In this document: positions 25,646 through 33,720 of the stretch, in pieces
How positions within the stretch are numbered: position 1 is the first letter of the stretch
Layout: every line of letters begins with the position of its first letter
Origin: Clostridium yunnanense
GTDB lineage: Bacteria; Bacillota; Clostridia; Clostridiales; Clostridiaceae
NCBI RefSeq assembly: GCF_016595795.1
Contig: NZ_JAENHN010000009.1
Span: forward strand, 1 to 64,000
DNA length: 64,000 nt
Direction: 5' to 3'
Translations under genes and position numbers: made by a program
The notes under the pieces: generated by a model
What the model saw: the letters and a program-made list of their open reading frames with translations, nothing else
What the model was told of the DNA's origin: nothing
Database searches by the model: none

Positions 25646-27043
25646 TTATTTCTTATTTATATTTGTATCTAGCTTTTGTTGGAAGTTGCTATTAGCCTTA
25701 TCCATAAGAGCTTGAACATTTGCATCTTTATTAGTTAATACAGCCTGAATAACTGGGTATAATTCAGCATACATATCTTGAGTAAGATTTGGTTCTTCAG
25801 TATGAAGAGTTTTTGGTACATTACTGAAGTAATCCTTAAATAAGTTGTAGTTTATATTTTCATTAGCTTTTCTGATTTCTTCAACCTTATCTAGGTAATC
25901 TTTATTTGTCCAAACTTGGAATGATGGAATAACTGGAATATTATTTTTCTTACGATAATCTGCATCATCCTTAAGTCCTTTTTCTGTGTCAGCGTTAAGA
26001 ACTGGTGCTTTACCCATTATCTCTATGAATTTAAGCGCTCCATCTACTTCTTCTTTTGAAGCTGTTGAAGAGAACATATAAGGAGTTCCTCCCATTAATG
26101 AGTATTGTCCGCCAGGACCTGCTGGGAATGGCACTAAAGCTAAATCGTCTTTACTTAACCCATAATCTTTAGTTGGAACATTTACACCATCTTGTGCTGC
26201 AAAGTACATTGCTGCATTGCTAGTACCTATTGCTTGCATACCTGATGTCCAATCTTGAAGAATTTCATCAGTCACCGCATTATATTTCCACTTTAAATCC
26301 TTTACATATTGCATTGCTGCTACTGCTTCTTTAGAATTCAAGTTAGATTTCCACTTTCCATTGTCTTCTACTTGAAGCTTTGCTCCAAATGCCCATGCTA
26401 TATTTGAGAAATGCCATCCACCAGAATTGTCTTTTGATAGTAATACAATTCCTGCTTTTCCTGTCTTCTGCTTAATTGTTGCAGCTGTTTGAGCTAATTC
26501 GTCCATAGTCTTTGGATATTTAGGTATATCTCCATCCATTAATCCTGCTTGTTTGAATAGTTTTATGTTAACGTACAAACCTAATGCATATCCATCACGT
26601 GGAATTCCGTATGTCTTTCCATCTTTAGATAATAGATCTTTTATCTTTGGATCCATTGCATCTAACCACTTATTTGTTTTTAACTCATCAGTGATATCTG
26701 CTACATATTTGTTTGCTATCAACTTTTGTGGTTCTGTATACCAAGTTTCAAATACTGTTGGTAGTTGTCCACTTTCTGCTAAAGGAACAAAGCTTTCTAC
26801 ACTATATTTATAGTGTGCAGGTTCGATAGTTATCCAATTATATTTTTTCTCGCACTCTGCTTTGTACTTATTGAATAATGCAACTTGCTCTGCATCAGTA
26901 TCCTCTGGCCACATACCAATCTTTACTGTAACCTTCTTGTGTCCATCAGCTGCAGCTGGCTTATCTTCTTGCTTATTACATGCTGTCAAAGATGTAACTG
27001 CTAAAATCGCAGATATAAGTATTAGTGCTAAACGTTTTCTCAT
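25646..27043 (-). CDS. Extracellular sugar-binding lipoprotein of ABC importer
   Basis: This is a 465-residue solute-binding protein. A signal peptide with lipobox (LAVTSLTAC, Cys22) predicts a lipid-anchored mature protein. The fold is that of the MalE/CUT1 family 1 binding proteins: KVTVKIGMWPEDTDAEQ at the N-terminus, YGIPRDGYALGLYVN and GGTPYMFSSTASKEE in the two lobes. AAGGAGG lies upstream of the ATG. It is the first gene of the importer operon, whose permeases follow after two repeat elements. With two GH65 phosphorylases close by, the ligand is probably an alpha-linked glucose di- or oligosaccharide. Confidence 0.88.
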   Translation of the reverse strand: MRKRLALILISAILAVTSLTACNKQEDKPAAADGHKKVTVKIGMWPEDTDAEQVALFNKYKAECEKKYNWITIEPAHYKYSVESFVPLAESGQLPTVFETWYTEPQKLIANKYVADITDELKTNKWLDAMDPKIKDLLSKDGKTYGIPRDGYALGLYVNIKLFKQAGLMDGDIPKYPKTMDELAQTAATIKQKTGKAGIVLLSKDNSGGWHFSNIAWAFGAKLQVEDNGKWKSNLNSKEAVAAMQYVKDLKWKYNAVTDEILQDWTSGMQAIGTSNAAMYFAAQDGVNVPTKDYGLSKDDLALVPFPAGPGGQYSLMGGTPYMFSSTASKEEVDGALKFIEIMGKAPVLNADTEKGLKDDADYRKKNNIPVIPSFQVWTNKDYLDKVEEIRKANENINYNLFKDYFSNVPKTLHTEEPNLTQDMYAELYPVIQAVLTNKDANVQALMDKANSNFQQKLDTNINKK

Positions 27044-27227
27044 AACATTACCTCCTTAAATATTTGCATCCCTCTTACAATTAAAAGTATACAAGATTCC
27101 CAAAAGTGAAAACAGGCTATAATCATGCTAAATAGTTTGTTAATCTGCACATATTTTACATACAACATTGAAAAGGTTACCATGTACATATATAATTTAA
27201 ATTAATCTAGTTTCGTGGGGTGATTTG

Positions 27228-28196
27228 ATGTCTGCAAAAACACGTATAATATTCCAATCAGTAGCAATTGTTATATTATCTATTATCTTAATAATGTTTA
27301 TCGGATATAAAAAAATGCAAAATGTACTTCTTCAAAACCGTATTCAGTCTTATGTTGAAACGATGAAAATACAGTCACAAAATATAGATTACTTTAGAAA
27401 ACTCATAGAAAACATTACCGACTATTCAATTAATTCTCCCCAGGTCACTGATTCACTTAAGGATACTTCATATAATTCTACTGTAACTAATAGCTTGTCT
27501 GATTTGAGATCTATAAATCTAGACATAATTGGTTCTACCATCTATTCCTCTAACGGCCTCAGGTACGAAAGCAATAGTAATTATAACTTTCCGTCCTTTG
27601 ATTCATTTTCTAAAACAAAAGAATACAGTAATTTTATTAAGACTTCTAAAAGTTCAATGTGGATGCTGTGTTCAGATGATATTCCTAAATACAGATACAC
27701 TAACTCAAAAAGTACTAATGTAGTATCATATATCTCTAAGATACATGATGTTTCTTCTTCCTTAGGATTAGTCATCGTAAATATAACTACAGGATCCTTC
27801 ATGGATTACTTTTCATATGATGTATTTGATTCTAAGTTCTCTCTCTCGGTATATACTCCTGGAACTGAACCAATATATGAGTATGGTGACCAAGCCCTAG
27901 TGCCACCTAAAGAAGCAGAACTTATGAACATTCTTTCCTCCGGAAAGAACTACACCCTCAGTAAAGATAAGACAAAATTAATAATTATAGAAAACTTACT
28001 AGATAAAGATACCTATGTAGTAAAGACTATATCCCTAAATAATTTTTACAAGGAGACTGGCAAACTAAAAGCATCTTTTGTATTGATAGCTATTGTATTA
28101 CTTATGACACTCATATTACTTTATAGTAGGTTTGTGAATAATATATTAAACCCAATAATATCTCTTCATGATAAGATGATCCAATATCATGATTAA
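27228..28196 (+). pseudogene. Truncated YesM-type sensor: extracellular domain only, kinase part missing
   Basis: This 322-residue ORF has a first membrane helix (IIFQSVAIVILSIILIMFIGY), about 230 residues of extracytoplasmic sensor domain of the kind found in YesM kinases, and a second helix (ASFVLIAIVLLMTLILLY). It then stops within the HAMP linker at NPIISLHDKMIQYHD. The whole histidine and ATPase part is missing, and the sequence after the stop runs into an R3 repeat with no kinase remnant I could find. ATG 27228 follows GGGGTG at proper distance; a TTG one codon earlier is less likely. It is divergent from the sugar-binding protein gene. It is either a decayed kinase or a stand-alone sensor. 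Confidence 0.72.
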
Positions 28197-28204
28197 AACG
28201 TATA

Positions 28205-28375
28205 ATGAAAAAAACTCACTGCAAGGTCACGATATACTTACTTTATAATAGACAGTCAAAATAATAAAACTGTTTATATAAACAATACATATCAGCCTTT
28301 TTCAGTGAGTTTTTTGCAAATCTGCCTTTCCCTATGTATAAAGGGAATCTTACAGACTAGATTTTACTGTTTTTC
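28205..28375 (+). repeat. R3 family repeat with enlarged terminator loop
   Basis: AAAAAACTCACTGCAAGG pairs with CCTTTTTCAGTGAGTTTTTT (28297-28316) over a loop of about 75 bases, followed by GCAAATCTGCC and the second hairpin TTTCCCT-ATGTATA-AAGGGAA, then TCTTACAG. The second stem has changed on both sides relative to other R3 copies (TTCT/AGAA there). It sits directly after the truncated sensor gene. Confidence 0.75.
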
Positions 28376-30115
28376 CCTTCTTGCTACTCTTATGATAACA
28401 GTGGTCCCCTTATTAGGTTGGCTTAATATACTAATACCGTACTTACTCCCATATTCTAATTTTATTCTCTCATCTACATTCTTCAATCCGTAACCCCCAG
28501 ATTTGCTTTTATCCAAGTTATCGAATTCGTCTAGCATTTTAGGATTAAACCCCTTACCGTTATCTATAACTTCGAAAATCAACATGTCATCATACTTCAT
28601 TCCGTTAATTTCTATCCTGCCATTTTCTTTCTTACCTCTAACTCCATGCTTTAATGCATTTTCAACTATAGGTTGAATAGTAAGTTTAAGAATATATTCA
28701 TCAAGAATATCGTCAGGGATGTTATATGAAATCTGAAGTTCATTCGGAAACCTCATCTGCTCTATAACAACGAAGCTTTGTATTAAACTTATCTCTTCAC
28801 TTATTGTTATATATTTTTCTCCCTTATGCAAACTCATTCTAAAAAACCTAGAAAGAGCCATAGTGATTTTTTCAATATCCGGTTCTTTTTTTATTTTAGC
28901 CATCCAAACAATAGTATCTAAAGTATTATATAAAAAATGTGGATTTATCTGAGCTTGCATTGCAGCTAATTCTAATTCTCTTTGTTTTTCTTTTTCTTCA
29001 TTATTTTTAACTATGAGCTCGTCTATTCTTTCTACCATATCCACATATGCTTTTTCTAGTTCAAAGAATTCATCATGTACCTTAGTTTCTTTAGCTATAC
29101 CAATACTTTGTTTTCCTCCTTTAAACCCTTTCATAGCAGCTTGCAACCTTCTTAAAGGTTTTAATATATATGCAACGGTCAAAAACGAAAGCGCTATAGC
29201 AATCACTGCACTTACTGTTGATATAATCCACACGTTATAACTTATCTGTTTAGTTATCATATCAATATTTTCTTCTTTTATATAAGTAAGTATATACCAG
29301 TTAAACCCAATATCCTTAAGCTGCTTATCAAAGGAAGTATTGGCGACTACCATCTTTTCTCCTTTGAACTCTATATGATTCAATTTTTTATCTACGATAG
29401 AACTAAACTTATAATCATATATGGTTTCACCTATACTTTCACTATCCATCGAAGACATTATTTTTCCTTCACTGTTTACAATCATAGAAAAGCTATTATT
29501 AACAAGTAAATGATTATATATTTTAATGAGATTATTGGATTTAACATAAGTTACTAAATACCCATTTATTCTTCCAGTATCTAAATTTCTAAACTTGCGA
29601 CCAATCATTATATACGCTTGTCCATTCTTATCTTTAACTACTCCGTCGCTATATGTTATTTTCCCCGAATCATCAATCTTATCTAGAAAATTTTTATCAG
29701 GTAATGATAACTTTTCATCTTCGGCCATCCTATAGCTCTTTCCTTCTTTTGTTATTATGACTACATCTGCAATATTATCATACTCTTTCATCTGAGATAG
29801 CAATTGCTCCTTTATACGCCTTTGCTTTTCTTCATAAGTTATCGAATCATCATTTATTATTTGATTATATACTTGTCTAGATAGAAGTCTCACTGAAGCC
29901 ATATTTACGTCATTTATTACTAAGTCCATACTTTGACAAAGTTCACTTTGAGCAGAATATAGATATGCAGTTAAATCACTATATATTATCCTATTAGAGT
30001 AAAAATTCATTACTGCAGAAATTATTATAGTCACAACCATTAAAGTTATGGCTGTAATTCTAAAAAAACTATTATACAAGCTCCCTTTTTTTAAAATGAA
30101 TTTCTTTTTTAACAT
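28364..30115 (-). CDS. YesM-type sensor histidine kinase
   Basis: This is a 583-residue membrane kinase. It has a short cytoplasmic start, helix 1 at about residues 19-38, an extracellular dCache-like sensor region of about 240 residues (DSESIGETIYDYKFSS), helix 2 (NVWIISTVSAVIAIALSFLTV), and HAMP (YILKPLRRLQAAMKGF). The phosphorylation motif AQINPHFLYNTLDTIVWM and the ATP-binding N-box PIVENALKHG and G-box DNGKGFNP follow. It is complete. It probably phosphorylates the YesN regulator at 21928, which lacks a linked kinase, to control the sugar importer and phosphorylases. AAGGAGT precedes the ATG. A cre-like site lies 47 bases upstream. Confidence 0.88.
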   Translation of the reverse strand: MLKKKFILKKGSLYNSFFRITAITLMVVTIIISAVMNFYSNRIIYSDLTAYLYSAQSELCQSMDLVINDVNMASVRLLSRQVYNQIINDDSITYEEKQRRIKEQLLSQMKEYDNIADVVIITKEGKSYRMAEDEKLSLPDKNFLDKIDDSGKITYSDGVVKDKNGQAYIMIGRKFRNLDTGRINGYLVTYVKSNNLIKIYNHLLVNNSFSMIVNSEGKIMSSMDSESIGETIYDYKFSSIVDKKLNHIEFKGEKMVVANTSFDKQLKDIGFNWYILTYIKEENIDMITKQISYNVWIISTVSAVIAIALSFLTVAYILKPLRRLQAAMKGFKGGKQSIGIAKETKVHDEFFELEKAYVDMVERIDELIVKNNEEKEKQRELELAAMQAQINPHFLYNTLDTIVWMAKIKKEPDIEKITMALSRFFRMSLHKGEKYITISEEISLIQSFVVIEQMRFPNELQISYNIPDDILDEYILKLTIQPIVENALKHGVRGKKENGRIEINGMKYDDMLIFEVIDNGKGFNPKMLDEFDNLDKSKSGGYGLKNVDERIKLEYGSKYGISILSQPNKGTTVIIRVARREKQ

Positions 30116-30161
30116 TTTGACTCCTTACTAGAGTGTTTCTCTATACCTTTTAAATCCACAT

Positions 30162-30180
30162 TGTGCAAAACGTTTACACA
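30162..30180 (-). promoter_or_regulatory. Candidate cre (CcpA) site before kinase gene
   Basis: TGTGCAAAACGTTTACACA is a near-palindrome with the CcpA-type core AAACGTTT and TG/CA ends. It lies 47 bases upstream of the kinase ATG. Carbon catabolite repression of a sugar-sensing kinase would fit. It does not match the strict cre spacing exactly. Confidence 0.5.
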
Positions 30181-30292
30181 AAAAAATATAATAAAACTCT
30201 ACTCATAATTATAGATATATATATATCTTCGTATTGAAGCATTACATCTTATCTATATTATATGTTTAATGTAATATGCTGTAAATATATAT

Positions 30293-30360
30293 AAAAGTCG
30301 CTGAAGTGAACTTTTTTGTGCACCTGCCTTTTCTGAAGCTATGTGAAGAAACTCTGAATT
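30293..30360 (+). repeat. R3 family structured repeat, short copy
   Basis: AAAAGTCGCTGAAGTGAAC, then TTTTTTGTGCACCTGCC, TTTTCTGAAGCTATGTGAAG and AAACTCTG. It is close to the copy at 10012. It lies between the kinase promoter region and the nitroreductase terminator. Confidence 0.7.
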
Positions 30361-30371
30361 CCTAAAGAATA

Positions 30372-30397
30372 AAAAAACACCTACCTAGGTGTTTTTT
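30372..30397 (-). terminator. Terminator of the nitroreductase
   Basis: AAAAAACACCTA and TAGGTGTTTTTT (30372-30397) form a short stem with T-runs on both strands, ten bases beyond the stop of the nitroreductase. Confidence 0.8.
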
Positions 30398-30406
30398 GTT
30401 CCTTCA

Positions 30407-31006
30407 TCATTTAAAAACTCTAATTTTTTCATCCATTGGCATAAAATCTTTTTCTGATGGAAGTTGCAGTGGTTTTCCAAAGGGCATCTGTGCTATTAGT
30501 TCCCATTCATCAGGTATATTCCAATTTTTTTTAACTTCATCATCAATTAAAGGATTATAATGTTGAAGGGAAGCTCCTAGTCCTTCTATTTCTAATGAAG
30601 TCCAAATTATATACTGAAGAATACCTGAAGACTGCTCAGACCAGATAGGAAAATTATCTTTATATAGTGGAAACTGATCTTGTAATCCCTTTACGACGGT
30701 CTGATCTTCAAAATAAAGTATAGTTCCATGTCCTTTACTAAAGGAATCTATCTTTTCTTCTGTTTGTGCAAAGCTTCCTTCAGGAACTATATTTCTCAAG
30801 GATTCCTTAGTAATCTCCCATAACTTCATATGATGTTTACCCAATAACAATACTACTCTACAACTTTGTGAATTAAAAGAAGTCGGAGCACATTTAACTG
30901 CTTCCTCCACCATATGTGCAATTCTTTCATCTGGTATAGTAGATTCATTACTAATTGTATAGATTGATCTTCTGCTCTTAATAGCAGTGTAAAAATCAAT
31001 AATCAT
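30407..31006 (-). CDS. Nitroreductase-family oxidoreductase (Frm2/Hbn1-like)
   Basis: This is a 199-residue FMN-dependent oxidoreductase. AIKSRRSIYTISNES is the FMN-binding arginine cluster, KCAPTSFNSQSCRVVLLLG the next conserved block, and QSSGILQYIIWTSLEIEGLGASLQHYNP the dimer and flavin region. The spacing and the HYNP block resemble the fungal and bacterial Frm2-like branch, not NfsB. Physiological substrates of this branch are uncertain. AGGAGG lies upstream of the ATG. It is a single gene with its own terminator, unrelated in sequence detail to the nitroreductase at 2118. Confidence 0.82.
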   Translation of the reverse strand: MIIDFYTAIKSRRSIYTISNESTIPDERIAHMVEEAVKCAPTSFNSQSCRVVLLLGKHHMKLWEITKESLRNIVPEGSFAQTEEKIDSFSKGHGTILYFEDQTVVKGLQDQFPLYKDNFPIWSEQSSGILQYIIWTSLEIEGLGASLQHYNPLIDDEVKKNWNIPDEWELIAQMPFGKPLQLPSEKDFMPMDEKIRVFK

Positions 31007-31098
31007 CTTTTGCCTCCTATTTTCAATTGCTTATTAAAGATTATTTTAACAACTTATTATGAATGTATTTTTAACCTTCATAGGAGGCTTTATGTATC

Positions 31099-31512
31099 CT
31101 ATAATAAACCTTGTATCTTATTCCATATATCTATATTATTCTTTTTTAAATTAATTATCTTAAAGTCTTTATTAACAAATGCATGAACTGTCTTTCCTTT
31201 AGCTAATATAACCTTATCAACATCTCTTATTACTTCATAAGTAAATATAACCTTAGCACCATTAAGTTCTTCTACCGAAGTTTTAATTGTGACTTCATCT
31301 TCATACTTAGCTCCAACAATATATCTGCAGCTGCTTTCTACTAAAGGCATCATTATACCTTTACTCTCCATATCACTATAGCTAACTCCTGATTCCTTTA
31401 TGAACTCTGTTCTTCCAACTTCAAACCATGCATAATAGTTTGAATGGTGAACTATTCCCATTTGATCAGTTTCAACATATCTTACCTTAATTTTCGTTTC
31501 ACTTATATTCAT
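31099..31512 (-). CDS. YbgC-type acyl-CoA thioesterase, hotdog fold
   Basis: This is a 137-residue single hotdog-domain protein. VRYVETDQMGIVHHSNYYAWFEVGR carries the catalytic Asp of the 4HBT family (residue 16 in ETDQMG) and the following HHSNY. Length and motif match YbgC/FcbC-like thioesterases, which hydrolyse short- or medium-chain acyl-CoA. GGGAG lies seven bases before the ATG. An R2 element begins in the intergenic region just upstream, at 31567. Confidence 0.85.
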   Translation of the reverse strand: MNISETKIKVRYVETDQMGIVHHSNYYAWFEVGRTEFIKESGVSYSDMESKGIMMPLVESSCRYIVGAKYEDEVTIKTSVEELNGAKVIFTYEVIRDVDKVILAKGKTVHAFVNKDFKIINLKKNNIDIWNKIQGLL

Positions 31513-31566
31513 ATATGTCTCCCATAATTAAATTTACACTTTTAAAGTTATTCCTCTTTATTATAT

Positions 31567-31610
31567 GAATGTACCACTTCGTAATAAAACTTATTACGAA
31601 GTGGTACATC
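31567..31610. repeat. R2 family repeat, minimal 44-bp copy
   Basis: Nineteen-base perfect arms (31569-31587 and 31591-31609, ends ATGTACCACTTCG) enclose only AAC. The inner CTCTCAC stem of the long copies is absent. It lies between the patatin gene end and the thioesterase promoter and could serve as the patatin gene's terminator. Confidence 0.85.
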
Positions 31611-31632
31611 TTTAACTACACAAAAAATAGAT

Positions 31633-32490
31633 TTATAACCATGCCTTTAATCTATCATAATGCTTTTTTGCATCTTCATAACCTAAATCATAAAGTCTAT
31701 ACAACTTTTCCGGTCTTTTTTCCAATCTATCAACTTGAAGATCCTCACTTGGTCTTAATATGAATACATTTCCTTCCTTCTCCATATCACCAGCTAAGTC
31801 TAACGTCTTATTATAAACATCATGTCTACTTACCATAGCCTTTGATAACCCCTTGTATTTAGAATACACTCTATCTACAACCCACTTTCTCTTGAAAGCT
31901 TCTTTTCTATATCCATCAGGCCTAGTTAGTATTACCACATGCTTTTTATTACCATCATTGATAGATTTCTTTAATGGTATTGGATCAGATATTCCTCCAT
32001 CTAATAGATTATACTCGTTGTATTTAACCACCGGCGCAACAAAAGGAAGGCTGCTAGAAGCACGTATAATTTTTAGAATTTCATCATTGTCTTTAAAACA
32101 TTGATTCTTTTCCACATAAAAAGGCTCACCAGTTATACAATCCGTCGCTCCGATTACAAATTTTTGTTCTGAATTAAAAAAGGCCTCATAGTCAAAAGGA
32201 TCTAATTCATTTGGTATTTTGTTATATACAAAATCTATTCCAAACAAACTTTTTTCTTTTAGTAGATTTCTATAACTTAAATATCTATGGTCTTTTACGT
32301 ATCCTATATTAATTCTTTTGTTTCTCTCAAACTGTTTAGAAATATATGATGCTGCATTACATGCACCTGCTGAAACCCCTATTATGTATGGAAAGTGTAA
32401 AGACTTTTCCAGGAAGAAATCTAATATACCAGCTGTATAAACTCCCCTTAAGCCTCCTCCTTCAAGTACCAATCCTATATCTTTCATCAT
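31633..32490 (-). CDS. Patatin-like phospholipase (YjjU/RssA type)
   Basis: This is a 285-residue patatin-fold hydrolase. The oxyanion motif GGGLRG is at residues 11-16, the nucleophile Ser40 is in GVSAG, and the catalytic dyad Asp is in LLDGGISDPIP. The C-terminal part (RKEAFKRKWVVDRVYSKY) is typical of the YjjU branch. The family cleaves acyl esters of lipids, and its physiological role in clostridia is not established. AAGGTGAT precedes two ATGs in a row. It is a single gene. Confidence 0.87.
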   Translation of the reverse strand: MMKDIGLVLEGGGLRGVYTAGILDFFLEKSLHFPYIIGVSAGACNAASYISKQFERNKRINIGYVKDHRYLSYRNLLKEKSLFGIDFVYNKIPNELDPFDYEAFFNSEQKFVIGATDCITGEPFYVEKNQCFKDNDEILKIIRASSSLPFVAPVVKYNEYNLLDGGISDPIPLKKSINDGNKKHVVILTRPDGYRKEAFKRKWVVDRVYSKYKGLSKAMVSRHDVYNKTLDLAGDMEKEGNVFILRPSEDLQVDRLEKRPEKLYRLYDLGYEDAKKHYDRLKAWL

Positions 32491-32641
32491 ATCACCTTCT
32501 AATTTTTCTATTTACTTTATTATACTAAATTGTTTCAATTTATAATAGTAAAAATACTTAAGTAACCATTTATTAACATAAAGCATATATTAGTAAATGT
32601 AGAGCTCATATACATAAATAATATATAAGAAAGGATATACA

Positions 32642-33568
32642 ATGATCAGTGATAGAGAATATATTATTCACTCTTTAGAATTTAACCTTTTCTTTTTAAG
32701 GATAGCAAGAGAACATACCATCTTCGTATCAGCTTCACTTCCCCTAAAAAATTTAAGCACCATGAGGCAAGCTAACGTGTTCAAAAAAGCATATGAGGAT
32801 CTTCTTTCAAGAGTAATTTTACTTAGCTCAAGTGAACAAGTTGGCAATAGATTGATAAACTCTGGGGAATTTATTACAGAGTTTACCCTTGAGGCCGAAA
32901 AAATAACATCTCAGCTAACTGGGATCCCTATTGAGACAAATATTACTAAACAGGAAATTAATATCTTTGGTTCTGTTCTACCTAAGTCAAGACAAGACAA
33001 TATATTGGCTCAGATATCTGCCGTCAATGATGAAGCTATACGCCTTACAACAAGTGTAATAGCCTTCCAGACAAAATTGTTAAATGACATCCTAAGCTGT
33101 AAAGCTTTTAGCTATACTTATCCTCTAATGTTAGACCATGTTACAAGAGAAGCTCAATTCGCAGTTATGACTTTAAGAAAGCTGCAGATGAAAGATACAA
33201 TAGACACACTTAATGAAATAATAAATTTTGAAATTAATTGGACCAGACTTATGGATGAACATTCCAAGTTCATAAGAGGTTATTTAGATCCTTCAGAAAC
33301 AGCTTTATTTGAAACAGCCGATGGATTTGCAAATGATTTAGATAAATTACTTGCTTCAACCTTAGCACTTGAAGATAGTCCAGAAGATTTAGCTAGAGTT
33401 ACTAGAGAAACTATAAATCAAGTTACAAAGCTAAGAGACTTTAAAAAGCAAGGAACTGCTGGTATACTTGCTTGCAAAATCAAGTCTATTATTCCACCTT
33501 TACTATCAGACCATGTACTTCGAGAAGCTAATTACTATCTAAAGCTTTTAAAGACTTTTAAACAGTAA
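32642..33568 (+). CDS. DUF2935 family protein, two repeats
   Basis: This is a 308-residue helical protein made of two similar halves. Half one contains HSLEFNLFFLRIAREHTIF and half two LDHVTREAQFAVMTL, DEHSKFIRGYLDPSE and SDHVLREANYYLKLL. The recurrent His and Glu within helices suggest metal binding, as proposed for DUF2935 proteins, which are common in clostridia and bacilli with unknown function. GAAAGGA lies upstream of the ATG. It is monocistronic with a good terminator. Confidence 0.83.
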   Translation: MISDREYIIHSLEFNLFFLRIAREHTIFVSASLPLKNLSTMRQANVFKKAYEDLLSRVILLSSSEQVGNRLINSGEFITEFTLEAEKITSQLTGIPIETNITKQEINIFGSVLPKSRQDNILAQISAVNDEAIRLTTSVIAFQTKLLNDILSCKAFSYTYPLMLDHVTREAQFAVMTLRKLQMKDTIDTLNEIINFEINWTRLMDEHSKFIRGYLDPSETALFETADGFANDLDKLLASTLALEDSPEDLARVTRETINQVTKLRDFKKQGTAGILACKIKSIIPPLLSDHVLREANYYLKLLKTFKQ

Positions 33569-33605
33569 AATAAACAATCTTAGAAACCTATATTTTATTA
33601 TACAA

Positions 33606-33643
33606 AAAGCTTAGACTAATTATTTTCCATTAGTCTAAGCTTT
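33606..33643 (+). terminator. Terminator of the DUF2935 gene
   Basis: AAAGCTTAGACTAAT (33606-33620) pairs perfectly with ATTAGTCTAAGCTTT (33629-33643), with a T-rich tail on the plus strand. Confidence 0.85.
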
Positions 33644-33720
33644 ATTTAAACTCTATTAGAGCCTTACATTACATACACTTTAGCATCTTTAACATTATAT
33701 ATTCTAATAAATACTTAATG

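Noticed and set aside
28197-28363. Possible frameshifted remainder of the kinase domain after the truncated sensor
   Set aside because: None of the frames here shows HAMP or His-kinase motifs; the sequence is explained by an R3 element.
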